A DNA stretch of 64,000 nucleotides from positions 62,001 through 126,000 of the forward strand of contig JAFSOR010000008.1 of NCBI GenBank assembly GCA_017446885.1, read 5' to 3'. Shown in pieces: positions 1 to 8,032 of this stretch. A program made the position numbers and the translations under genes. Position 1 is the stretch's first letter. The number at the start of each line of letters is the position of its first letter. The notes below the pieces were generated by a model. The model did no database searches and was not told the origin of the DNA. It was given only the letters and a program-made list of their open reading frames with translations. Source of the stretch: Spirochaetia bacterium (GTDB lineage: Bacteria; Spirochaetota; Spirochaetia; CADAEX01).

Positions 1-49
1 GAATAGTGCCACTATGCGCAGGAAAAACTCTGTCCTGGGCTCTTAAAGC

Positions 50-616
50 TTAGAACTGTACCTGCGGTGCAGTCCGTGCTGAATCTGCAATCTCAAAGTA
101 AGATTTTTTATCAAAACCCATATTGCCTGCAACTATCGAGGATGGGAAAACTTTTATCTTGGTGTTGAATATCCGCACCGAATCGTTGTAGCGCTTACGG
201 GCAACAGAGATGCGGTTCTCGGTGCCGGCCAGCTCGTCCTGCAGTGCCAGGAAGTTGGTGTTGCTCTTAAGCTCTGGATAATTCTCGGCAATAGCCAGCA
301 GCCTGCCCAGTGCGCTCTGCATCTGGTTATAGCCATCGGCTTTCTCTTCCACAGTTGTGGCACCAGCCAGCTTGGACCGTGCCTCTGCTACATTGTTGAA
401 TACATCGCTCTCGTGCTTTGCGTATCCCTTTACAGTGTTCACCAGGTTAGGAATCAGGTCGGAACGTCTCTGGAGCTGGTTATCAATCTCGGCCCATGCA
501 GAGCTTGTCTGCTCATCCAATGTCACCAGGCTGTTCCTGGTGCTTATATACCAGCCGAAGATTACAGCAATCACGGCCACGATGACCAATACAGTAACAA
601 GTGCTTTGTTTTTCAT
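50..616 (-). CDS. lemA: LemA family membrane protein
   Basis: A 188-residue protein of the usual LemA length. It has one N-terminal membrane helix (about residues 6-22, ending in a GWYIS segment), followed by the family core: WAEIDNQLQRRSDLIPNLV near residue 40, then a long helical region containing VAEARSKL and the SNTNFLALQDELAGTENRI segment. LemA proteins are membrane-anchored helical bundles of uncertain function, often encoded beside TPM-domain proteins. That is the case here: the TPM gene lies just upstream, 13 nt away on the same strand, so both are probably co-transcribed. Identity is secure from sequence; the role is unknown. Confidence 0.93.
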   Translation of the reverse strand: MKNKALVTVLVIVAVIAVIFGWYISTRNSLVTLDEQTSSAWAEIDNQLQRRSDLIPNLVNTVKGYAKHESDVFNNVAEARSKLAGATTVEEKADGYNQMQSALGRLLAIAENYPELKSNTNFLALQDELAGTENRISVARKRYNDSVRIFNTKIKVFPSSIVAGNMGFDKKSYFEIADSARTAPQVQF

Positions 617-629
617 AAATACTCCTTAA

Positions 630-1394
630 TCAAAAGCCTCTGGAAGCGCCTCCGCCTCCGAATCCGCCGCCCCCGAAACCGCCAAAGCCGCCGCATCCTC
701 TAGAGGAGAATCCTCCGAAACTGCCCCTGCCATGTCCATAACCTGGGTACATAGCTCCGAAAGAGCTTCCGTAGTATCTGCGTCCGGTCCGTTTGGCATT
801 TTTTGCCCGGCGTATCATCATTAAAAAAATAGAAACAAAAATTATAAAGAAAATCAGCATACAGAGCCTTTCGGTAAAGGTGTTGTCCTGCATCTTTGCC
901 CGCTCATCAAGCTCCACATTCATTTCGGTGCCGATTATATCTGCAATCCTGAACATTCCCCGCCTGAGTCCTGCGCTGAAGTCCCCACCCCTGAAATATG
1001 GGATTACTGTGTTATCCAGAACCCGGCCTGCCTTGGAGTCGTTGATTATACCCTCAAGGCCATAGCCTATCTCGATACGGACCTTGCGTTCTTCCATGGC
1101 CAGAATCAGGATTATTCCGGTGTCTTTTCCTTTCTCTCCGACTTTCCATTTTTCGGCCACTGCCATTCCAAAATCTTCGATAGATGCGTAAGGAGCCATG
1201 CTTTTTACAGTCAGCACCGCAATCTGGGCACCTGTCTTTTCCTCAACTTCCTTTGCCACATCCTCCATAGAGGCTTTGTCCTTCTCGGAGATTACACCGG
1301 CATAGTCGTTCACATAGCCGGAATAGCCCGGGACATCATCGGAAAAAGCATTCAAGGCTAAAAAGATTAAAAGAAGGAAAAGCAGTTTTCTCAT
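630..1394 (-). CDS. TPM-domain (YgcG-type) membrane protein
   Basis: A 254-residue protein with a signal peptide (residues 1-18), a TPM domain (about 22-150, with VNDYAGVIS near the start and GIILILAMEERKVRIEIGYGLEG in the middle), one membrane helix (about 177-195) and a Gly/Ser-rich tail ending GGGGASRGF. This is the classic layout of YgcG-like proteins, whose TPM domain was named for thylakoid and phosphatase homologues; their bacterial role is not settled. The gene overlaps the upstream nucleotidyltransferase by 4 nt and precedes lemA, giving a three-gene operon. Confidence 0.9.
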   Translation of the reverse strand: MRKLLFLLLIFLALNAFSDDVPGYSGYVNDYAGVISEKDKASMEDVAKEVEEKTGAQIAVLTVKSMAPYASIEDFGMAVAEKWKVGEKGKDTGIILILAMEERKVRIEIGYGLEGIINDSKAGRVLDNTVIPYFRGGDFSAGLRRGMFRIADIIGTEMNVELDERAKMQDNTFTERLCMLIFFIIFVSIFLMMIRRAKNAKRTGRRYYGSSFGAMYPGYGHGRGSFGGFSSRGCGGFGGFGGGGFGGGGASRGF

Positions 1395-2110
1395 TTTATG
1401 TTCAGCTTATCTACAAAGTCCACTATATTGACCAGAGCCAGCACCAGGTCCACAACCACGCTCTCTATAGGGGTATCCTTGGCAATCCGGCATATATCCT
1501 TGAAAGGCTGAGGATTGAAGTCTATGTATTCCGATGCAGCTTTAAGGTTATCCACATAGGTGTAGGCAATTTTCTCTTCGCCCACCAGACGCAGGATAGA
1601 GCGGAATATGGCGTTGTACAGCCCCTGGGTATGCCGCACGCCGTTTGCAATGTACTTTGGGTTGCTCTCGGAAAGAAGCAGCACCTGGCGCAGGGAATTG
1701 ATGCAGCCCCTAAGCCGGTCCTCGGTCTGCAGCCGCAGGTTTGCCCTGGAAACGGAAAGGTCTTTGAATACATCGTCGCCGTACAGAACCTGGTGCAGAT
1801 CCTTGATGTCGAAATATTCCATAGGGAAGATGTCGGCCGAAGCTGTAAACTCGCCATAGCTCATGATTGTAGGGGTTATATTGTTGCCCTGCAGGGTCTT
1901 GGCTGCGTATTTACCCAGCACTATTATGCGCTCGGGGTCGGCCTGGTTTAGTATGATGATTAAATTGATGTCGGACGAAACAGGATTGTAGTTTTCGGTA
2001 AGGATGCTTCCATACAGGATTATTGACCGCAGGTTGTCGCCAAAGGCTGTCTTGGCCTGCATGACAAAATCTTTTTTCACCGCTTCAAGGCGGTCGTCTT
2101 TGATACTCAT
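1391..2110 (-). CDS. Nucleotidyltransferase-domain protein
   Basis: A 239-residue protein. Its N-terminal half carries a pol-beta-type nucleotidyltransferase signature: IILYGS at about residues 31-36, then SDINLIIIL at 46-54, matching the GS...D-x-D/N layout although the second acidic position reads N. The C-terminal half is helical, resembling HEPN-like or substrate-binding domains. Typical members transfer nucleotides to proteins or small molecules, but several are inactive, and the N in place of the second D makes activity doubtful. It has a good ribosome site (GGAG, 8 nt before ATG) and its own promoter, and is the first gene of the TPM-LemA operon. Substrate unknown. Confidence 0.75.
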   Translation of the reverse strand: MSIKDDRLEAVKKDFVMQAKTAFGDNLRSIILYGSILTENYNPVSSDINLIIILNQADPERIIVLGKYAAKTLQGNNITPTIMSYGEFTASADIFPMEYFDIKDLHQVLYGDDVFKDLSVSRANLRLQTEDRLRGCINSLRQVLLLSESNPKYIANGVRHTQGLYNAIFRSILRLVGEEKIAYTYVDNLKAASEYIDFNPQPFKDICRIAKDTPIESVVVDLVLALVNIVDFVDKLNIK

Positions 2111-2125
2111 ATTTTCTCCATAATT

Positions 2126-2154
2126 AAGATACTAAAAAAATGGCAAAAGAACAA
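2126..2154 (-). promoter_or_regulatory. Sigma70-type promoter for the nucleotidyltransferase operon
   Basis: On the minus strand, TTGTTC and TATCTT are separated by 17 nt, 15 nt upstream of the ATG, with a GGAG ribosome site in between. Confidence 0.55.
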
Positions 2155-2232
2155 CTATAGATTGTTGGCGAAAGGAACGCATAAGCTGGAAAATGAGTAA
2201 AATGTATCAAAATCCCTTGTAGAGACTTGATT

Positions 2233-2388
2233 TTATCTGCAACTTGGGCTCACCAGTTGGAAATAGTTGTAGCCCATATTGCCCTCTTCCTTCTGTGAGT
2301 TCGCCCTTACCCCAAGTTCGCAGAGCGCCTTGTAAAAAGCCTCCCTCTGTCCCTTTTTACAATGATATGTCACATTCCATGTCAGCAT
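2233..2388 (-). pseudogene. Truncated antibiotic-biosynthesis-monooxygenase-like ORF
   Basis: A 51-codon ORF with a good ribosome site (AAAGGGAGA, 7-8 nt before ATG). It begins MLTWNVTYHCKKGQREAFYK and continues ALCELGVRANSQKEEGN then MGYNYFQ. This matches the first half of the ABM/YgiN fold (a ferredoxin-like dimeric domain of about 95 residues): first strand, helix after KKGQREAF, and the EEGN-x-x-Y second strand. The second half of the domain is missing; the frame ends in SPSCR and no continuation is visible downstream. The likeliest reading is a deletion that left start and ribosome site intact. It could also be a short expressed peptide. Confidence 0.6.
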
Positions 2389-2424
2389 GATAGTTTCTCC
2401 CTTTAAAGGATATTATAACATTTC

Positions 2425-2453
2425 TTTACAAATGGTAAATGAACTGCTATAGT
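2425..2453 (+). promoter_or_regulatory. Promoter TTTACA-17-TATAGT
   Basis: TTTACA and TATAGT with an exact 17-nt spacer, facing the 38-codon ORF whose ATG is 10 nt after the -10 box. The transcript would start only 2-4 nt before the ATG. It lies back to back with the monooxygenase fragment's leader. Confidence 0.5.
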
Positions 2454-2463
2454 CTGAATTAGC

Positions 2464-2580
2464 ATGAAGTTAGTTATATTATTCGGTTTATTCTTATTCC
2501 TTATCGCAGTAATCCCCTATATGATTATTCTGCTGGTTACCCATAAACTGCGCCCTCCACGACAGGGTGGCAGAGCCTGA
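2464..2580 (+). CDS. Putative 38-residue single-pass membrane peptide
   Basis: The ORF encodes a short peptide of which about residues 3-25 form one continuous hydrophobic helix (MKLVILFGLFLFLIAVIPY, then MIILLVTHKL) with a basic, Pro/Gly-rich tail (RPPRQGGRA). Such a composition fits a small membrane protein. There is no Shine-Dalgarno sequence, but a promoter ends 10 nt before the ATG, so translation would be near leaderless. No homologue is recognised. The alternative is that the transcript matters as RNA, since it runs into the structured repeat 24 nt downstream. Confidence 0.4.
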   Translation: MKLVILFGLFLFLIAVIPYMIILLVTHKLRPPRQGGRA

Positions 2581-2603
2581 ACAAGCAACCCAAAACATAA
2601 AGG

Positions 2604-2680
2604 CGCAGCAAAAGGCACCCCTGGCGGTATCTCCGGCCCGTAGGGAGCGGAACTGCCGAGCAGGGGTGCCTTTTGCTGTG
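2604..2680. repeat. Structured palindromic repeat, copy A
   Basis: A 77-bp element whose ends pair over 20 bp (2604-2623 with 2661-2680, one G-T pair, otherwise perfect). Inside are a second stem (2624-2628 with 2652-2656) and a third (2632-2635 with 2648-2651), closing on a GGCCCGTAGGGAG loop region. A second copy lies at 26911-26988. It sits between two convergent genes and could terminate transcription both ways, but no long T run follows the stem, and the inner structure is more than a terminator needs. Confidence 0.8.
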
Positions 2681-2684
2681 CTTG

Positions 2685-4307
2685 TTATTTATGCTGGTTC
2701 AAGTACTGTACCAGCTGGCGTGGAGTGTGCAGGTTGAACACATCCTCGAACGATATGCCGGTAATATTGCACTCAGCAATAGCCTCGGCCACCGCTATGG
2801 AGTCGGCACCCAGCTGCACAAAGTCGTCGTCCATGCCATAGGGCTCAATATTAAGTACACGGCCGAAACTGCGGCACAGCGCTTTTTCCAGAGCGGTGGC
2901 CGGTGCGGCGTAAGGGGCCCTGTACTGGGCAAAATCTGGCTCAGGCAGGGTGTGGAAGTCCAGCTTGCCGCTGGCTGCCAGTGGAACTTTTTCCAAGTGT
3001 ATGAAGAACGCAGGAATCATATATTCGGGCAGTTTGGTCTCAAGCTCCTGCCTTAGCTGGTTGGCATCGAAGCCGGCTGGGCCGGTGTAGTAGGCGCAGA
3101 TGAATGTGGTGTGCTCTTTCTCGAAGCCCTTTACGGCGCACCAGGCAGAGTTGTCGGTCTTTTTAAGCACTGCCAGGATTTCGGAAGGCTCCACCCTGTT
3201 GCCGTTTATCTTGATCATAAAGTCAATGCGGCCCAGGTGCATGATGTTGCCGTCAGGCAGCTGCTTTCCAAGGTCGCCGGTATGGAACAGGCCATCTCTG
3301 AACTTTTCCTTGTTGGCATCTGGCAGGTTGATGTAGCCTTTGACGCATGGGTTTTTTATGCAGATTTCCCCTTCTTCACCAGCCTGCACTTCCTTGCCAT
3401 CCTCGTCCAGGATATAGACCATGTCTGGCAGGGTTGGAAGCCCGATAGGGGATGGTCCTTTTCTGCCGTCGATAGGGAATATAGTAACCAGGTATCCCAT
3501 CTCGCCCATTGTGAACAGGTTGTAGATAGGGATAGGGAGCGCATCCACATCGGTGGCCACCTCGCCCCCTATATAAATCTGCTTAAGGTATGTGTTTACC
3601 TTGCGGTAAGCCTTGAGCAGGGACGGGGTCATGAATATACCTTCTATCTTGTTGTCTTCCAAATAATTGTAGAGAAGATGCGGTGTCTTTATAGTGTTGT
3701 AATCCAGCACAAACAGGGTGCCGCCGTAGTATGGAATTATGGTTGAAATCTCGAAAGCCACAAAGTTGAGCGGGAATATGATTCCAAAGTTTGGACCGTG
3801 TGAAAGAAGGTGCTCTCCTTTGTAATTGAAGGCCTCCAGGTTCCGCTCCAGGAAGCTGCGCAGGTGCAGGGCTCCCTTGGGTCTTCCGGTGGTGCCCGAT
3901 GTGTAGATGGCACACAGTGGGTCATCCTGCTCTGTCTGTGCCCATTCTTCTGTGGCCTCTGTCGATGCTATCTTCTGCCAGCACTGCTGGTCTATAGTAA
4001 GCTTGCAGCCGCAGTCTTTTTTTATAAAATCGGCCCGTTCTGCCGGAGCGCTTGACTCAAGCACCACAAATGCAACCCCGGCACGGATTGCTCCAAGGGC
4101 AGCAACATATACCATGGCTCCCCGGGGCAGGTTTATGAATACAAAATCGCCCCTGCCTATTCCTTCCTTCTTAAAGTAGCTGTAGACCTGGCCTGTAAGC
4201 CTGTCCACATCGGCAAAGGTAAGACGGTTTCCAAGCTGGTCGGTGATGCAAAGTTTATCGGCGTTTGATTTGAACTGTTGTGCCAGCTTTTGGCAGAATG
4301 GGGTCAT
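2685..4307 (-). CDS. Stand-alone NRPS-type adenylation-carrier (A-PCP) protein
   Basis: A 540-residue protein. Residues 1-455 are an AMP-forming adenylation domain: phosphate loop YTSGTTGRPKG at 135-145, HTGDLGKQLPDG at 342-353, the GRIDFMIKINGNRVEPSEI hinge near 359-377, and the catalytic Lys in AASGKLD (Lys448). Residues 470-540 are a carrier domain with the phosphopantetheine site LGADSI (Ser503). It should therefore adenylate a carboxylic or amino acid and load it onto its own arm. No condensation, thioesterase or reductase domain follows, and no partner genes are adjacent. The A5 region reads NLFTMGEMG instead of the usual YGPTE form. The ribosome site is AAAGGAGAG. It could be a DltA-like loading enzyme with fused carrier, or an NRPS remnant; substrate not predicted. 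Confidence 0.85.
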   Translation of the reverse strand: MTPFCQKLAQQFKSNADKLCITDQLGNRLTFADVDRLTGQVYSYFKKEGIGRGDFVFINLPRGAMVYVAALGAIRAGVAFVVLESSAPAERADFIKKDCGCKLTIDQQCWQKIASTEATEEWAQTEQDDPLCAIYTSGTTGRPKGALHLRSFLERNLEAFNYKGEHLLSHGPNFGIIFPLNFVAFEISTIIPYYGGTLFVLDYNTIKTPHLLYNYLEDNKIEGIFMTPSLLKAYRKVNTYLKQIYIGGEVATDVDALPIPIYNLFTMGEMGYLVTIFPIDGRKGPSPIGLPTLPDMVYILDEDGKEVQAGEEGEICIKNPCVKGYINLPDANKEKFRDGLFHTGDLGKQLPDGNIMHLGRIDFMIKINGNRVEPSEILAVLKKTDNSAWCAVKGFEKEHTTFICAYYTGPAGFDANQLRQELETKLPEYMIPAFFIHLEKVPLAASGKLDFHTLPEPDFAQYRAPYAAPATALEKALCRSFGRVLNIEPYGMDDDFVQLGADSIAVAEAIAECNITGISFEDVFNLHTPRQLVQYLNQHK

Positions 4308-4440
4308 TTTAATCTCTCCTTTTTTATCAATATAACAGATTTAGAATAGAAATAAAATAGGATAAAAATATCATACAAATTATTTATGAACATCATTTAT
4401 TTTAATGTGAAAAACTTAACAAAAAAGCAATTATCATCTA

Positions 4441-4469
4441 TTGTCTAAAGTGTTTTGTAATAGTATAAT
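4441..4469 (+). promoter_or_regulatory. Promoter for pyruvate carboxylase
   Basis: TTGTCT, a 17-nt spacer and a perfect TATAAT (4464-4469), in a very AT-rich stretch, followed by the AGAGGAG ribosome site 4 nt before the ATG at 4506. Confidence 0.7.
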
Positions 4470-4505
4470 TCTAAAAATAAAAATAAATGGTCAAAGAGGA
4501 GCGTT

Positions 4506-7500
4506 ATGGCTATTAGACAATTTAAAAAGGTAATGTCTGCCAACAGAGGCGAGATTGCCATCAGAACTTTCAGAGCTTGTGGCGAACTTGGACTTAAGAC
4601 AGTGGCTATTTATTCCAACGAGGACCGGTTGTCGCTTTACAGAACTAAAGCAGACGAATCCTACCTTGTAGGAAAAGGAAAGAGCCCGATCGATGCTTAT
4701 CTGGGAATTGATGAGATCATCGAGCTTGCACTTAAGAAAAATGTAGATGCCATCCATCCTGGTTACGGATTCCTTTCCGAGAATCCAGATTTCTCCCAGA
4801 GATGCGAAGAGGCAGGAATTGTATTTATAGGACCAACTGCAGAACAGCAGAGGACTCTTGGAGACAAGATTGCTGCTAGACAGGCCGCTATAAAGGCTGG
4901 CGTTCCAGTTGTACCAGGAACTGACTTCCCTATCGAGAAGACCGAAGATGCCCTTAAGTTTGCAAAGGGCTGCGGATATCCGATTATAGTTAAGGCTGCC
5001 GCAGGCGGCGGTGGTAGAGGAATGAGAGTTGCCAACAACCAGCAGGAGCTGCTTGAGGGTATCGCTGCTGCAAAGAGCGAGGCTCAGGCTGCATTCGGCG
5101 ATGGCACTGTATTCCTTGAGAAATATCTTGAGCGTCCTAAGCACATAGAGATTCAGATTATGGGCGATAACTATGGAAACATAGTGCACTTCTTCGAGCG
5201 CGACTGCTCTATCCAGAGACGGCACCAGAAGGTTATCGAGTTTGCTCCGTCACTGGCTATCTCCGACGAGCTTAGGGACAAGCTGTGCAAGAACGCAATC
5301 AAGATTGCAAGCCAGGTCAAGTACCGCAACGCAGGTACAGTTGAGTTCCTGGTTGATAAGAACGAAAACTTCTACTTTATAGAGATGAACCCAAGACTCC
5401 AGGTTGAGCATACTGTTACAGAGCTTATAACTGGATGGGACCTGGTTCGGACACAGATTCTGGTTGCCGAAGGCTATGCCCTGACCGACCCGGAAGTTGG
5501 CCTGTTCAGCCAGGACTGCGTTACAAAGCGCGGCTATGCTATCCAGTGCCGTGTAACCACCGAGGATCCGGAGAACGACTTCGCTCCAGATATGGGAACT
5601 ATCAAATCCTATAAGTCTCCGGCCGGATATGGTGTCAGACTGGATGCCGGCAACGTATTCACAGGTGCTACAATCACAGGCGCTTACGACTCGCTCCTGG
5701 TCAAGGTGTCAACCCACGCCCTTACTTTCAAGAATGCTGCAACAGTAATGAAGAGAGCCCTTGGCGAGTTCAAGATCAGAGGTGTAAAGACCAATATTCC
5801 GTTCCTTGAGAACGTAGTTACTAACGATATCTTCCTGGAAGGAAAGTGCGACACATCGTTTATCCAGGATCATCCAGAGCTTAAGATTGTTAAGAAGTAC
5901 CGGGACAGGGCAACCCGTCTTATGAACTTCCTGGCAACCACAATCGTAAACGGAAACGAGATTGTCAAGTCTCCTAGAAAGGCAACTGAGTTCAGAGAAC
6001 CTCCAATTCCAGAGCTCAACAAGATCAATCCTCCGCAGAGCGGAACAAAGCAGCTTCTGGACGAGATGGGACCAGAGAAATTCTCCAAGTGGATTCTGGA
6101 CCAGAAGAAGCTCCTTATTACCGATACAACAATGCGCGATGCACACCAGTCTCTGCTGGCAACACGGTTCAGGACCTACGACCTTACACGTATTGCAGAT
6201 GCAACCGCATATCTGGCACCAAACCTGTTCTCCATGGAGATGTGGGGCGGAGCTACATTCGACGTTGCACTCCGGTTCCTTAAGGAATGTCCATGGGCAA
6301 GACTTGAGAAGCTGCGTGCTGCAGTTCCTAACATCCTGTTCCAGATGCTCTTAAGATCTTCCAACGCAGTAGGATACACAAACTATCCTGACAACGTTAT
6401 CTACAAGTTCGTTGACGAGGCTGCAAAAGGTGGAATAGACCTGTTCAGAGTGTTCGACTGTCTGAACAACACAAAGGGGCTTTCTGTTCCAGTAGATGCA
6501 GTCCTCAAGACTGGCAAGCTGTGCGAGGCAACCATGTGCTACACAGGCGATATCGAAGATCCTAAGCGCGACAAGTATGGTCTTAAGTACTATGTAAGCG
6601 TGGCAAAAGAGCTTGAGAGAATGGGAACCCACATCCTGGGAATCAAGGATATGGCAGGTCTTATCAAACCATATGCCGCAACCAAGCTTATAAAGACTCT
6701 TAAGGAAGAGATTGGAATTCCAATCCAGCTGCATACACACGACACATCCGGAAACGGAGTTGCAACACTGCTCCGCGCTGCCGATGCAGGTGTAGATATT
6801 GTAGATACAGCAATCTCTGCTGTTTCCGGCGTAACATCTCAGCCAAGCCTTAACGCAGTTGTAGCTGCACTGGCAGGTCAGGAGCGCGACACCGGCATCG
6901 ATATCAACGGACTTAACCCACTGGCCAACTACTGGGAAGTTGTCCGCACATACTACAGCGGATTCGAGAGCGACCTTAAGACAGGTACTGCCGAGGTTTA
7001 CTACAACGAGATTCCTGGCGGACAGTACTCCAACTTCAAGCCTCAGGTTGCAGGACTTGGCCTGATTGACAAGTGGGAAGAGTGCAAGAAGATGTACCAC
7101 GACGTTAACGAGCTGTTCGGCGATGTAATCAAGGTTACACCTTCTTCCAAGATTGTTGCCGACATGGCAATGTTCCTGGTTCAGAACAACCTGACCACAA
7201 AAGATGTTATTGCAAAGGCCGACGAGCTTACATTCCCACAGTCTGTAATCGACTTTATGAAAGGAATGGTGGGTCAGCCATACCAGGGCTTCCCGAAGGA
7301 TGTCCAGCAGGCTATCCTGAAAGGCGAGGAGCCAATCGACTGCCGCCCAGGCGAGCTTTTGGAGCCTATCGACCTGGATGCAACCAAGAAGACAGTTGAG
7401 GATGCTATTGAGCGTCCTATCGACGATCAGCAGCTTATGTCCTATGTAATGTATCCACATGTTTATATGGATTACATCAAGCACAGAAAGGCATGCTTCG

Positions 7501-7952
7501 ATGTCTCCCTGCTTCCTACACCAGTATTCCTGTATGGTCTTGAGCCAGGGCAGGAGATTACTGTATGCCTGGATGAGGGAAAGACACTTATAATCAAGCT
7601 GATTTCTGTAGGCAGCCTCCGCTCCGATGGTACAAGAACTGTATACTTCGAGCTCAACGGACTCCAGAGAACTGTATCTGTACGGGATAACTCAGCACAG
7701 ACCACAGTCAAGGAAAGAGTAAAGGCCGACAAGTTCAACAAGCACCAGATCGGCGCTCCAATGCCAGGCAAGGTATTCAAGATTGTTGCAAAGCCGGGCG
7801 AGGAAGTTAAAGCTGGCGATGTAGTAGTAGTAACCGAGGCTATGAAGATGGAGACCAACATCAAGGCTCCTATCGACGGCAAGGTTAAGGAAGTGCTTTA
7901 CGGAGTCGGCGAGGCTATCGAGAAGGACGACCTTCTGGTTGTACTTGAGTGA
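4506..7952 (+). CDS. pyc: Pyruvate carboxylase
   Basis: At 1148 residues this is a full-length single-chain pyruvate carboxylase, which makes oxaloacetate from pyruvate, bicarbonate and ATP. Biotin carboxylase comes first (NRGEIAIR near residue 13; ATP-grasp glycine loop KAAAGGGGRGMR near 163-174). The carboxyltransferase domain starts around 535 (DTTMRDAHQSLLATR) and includes the metal/substrate segment KDMAGL near 714 and LHTHDTSGNG. The biotin carrier domain ends the protein, with the biotinyl Lys in EAMKMETN (Lys1114). It is monocistronic, with its own promoter and a strong terminator shared with the convergent operon. In an anaerobe it would be the anaplerotic route to aspartate and succinate. 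Confidence 0.98.
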   Translation: MAIRQFKKVMSANRGEIAIRTFRACGELGLKTVAIYSNEDRLSLYRTKADESYLVGKGKSPIDAYLGIDEIIELALKKNVDAIHPGYGFLSENPDFSQRCEEAGIVFIGPTAEQQRTLGDKIAARQAAIKAGVPVVPGTDFPIEKTEDALKFAKGCGYPIIVKAAAGGGGRGMRVANNQQELLEGIAAAKSEAQAAFGDGTVFLEKYLERPKHIEIQIMGDNYGNIVHFFERDCSIQRRHQKVIEFAPSLAISDELRDKLCKNAIKIASQVKYRNAGTVEFLVDKNENFYFIEMNPRLQVEHTVTELITGWDLVRTQILVAEGYALTDPEVGLFSQDCVTKRGYAIQCRVTTEDPENDFAPDMGTIKSYKSPAGYGVRLDAGNVFTGATITGAYDSLLVKVSTHALTFKNAATVMKRALGEFKIRGVKTNIPFLENVVTNDIFLEGKCDTSFIQDHPELKIVKKYRDRATRLMNFLATTIVNGNEIVKSPRKATEFREPPIPELNKINPPQSGTKQLLDEMGPEKFSKWILDQKKLLITDTTMRDAHQSLLATRFRTYDLTRIADATAYLAPNLFSMEMWGGATFDVALRFLKECPWARLEKLRAAVPNILFQMLLRSSNAVGYTNYPDNVIYKFVDEAAKGGIDLFRVFDCLNNTKGLSVPVDAVLKTGKLCEATMCYTGDIEDPKRDKYGLKYYVSVAKELERMGTHILGIKDMAGLIKPYAATKLIKTLKEEIGIPIQLHTHDTSGNGVATLLRAADAGVDIVDTAISAVSGVTSQPSLNAVVAALAGQERDTGIDINGLNPLANYWEVVRTYYSGFESDLKTGTAEVYYNEIPGGQYSNFKPQVAGLGLIDKWEECKKMYHDVNELFGDVIKVTPSSKIVADMAMFLVQNNLTTKDVIAKADELTFPQSVIDFMKGMVGQPYQGFPKDVQQAILKGEEPIDCRPGELLEPIDLDATKKTVEDAIERPIDDQQLMSYVMYPHVYMDYIKHRKACFDVSLLPTPVFLYGLEPGQEITVCLDEGKTLIIKLISVGSLRSDGTRTVYFELNGLQRTVSVRDNSAQTTVKERVKADKFNKHQIGAPMPGKVFKIVAKPGEEVKAGDVVVVTEAMKMETNIKAPIDGKVKEVLYGVGEAIEKDDLLVVLE

Positions 7953-7978
7953 CAGCTTACTGCTGTTGAATAAAAGGG

Positions 7979-8032
7979 CGTCATCCTGAGCTTGTTGCCT
8001 TCGGCGGCTTCGCTCAGGATGACGTTTTTTTT
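7979..8032. terminator. Bidirectional terminator between pyc and the wzi operon
   Basis: A 12-bp perfect stem, CGTCATCCTGAG (7979-7990) with CTCAGGATGACG (8013-8024), followed by eight T residues on the plus strand. AAAA just before the left arm gives the minus strand a U run too. It overlaps the last codons of the convergent gene by 2 nt. Confidence 0.88.

Noticed and set aside
6351-7484. 377-codon open frame antisense to pyc
   Set aside because: It lies wholly inside the well-matched pyruvate carboxylase, is rich in Cys, Leu and Val with no motif, and is a product of the codon bias on the other strand.
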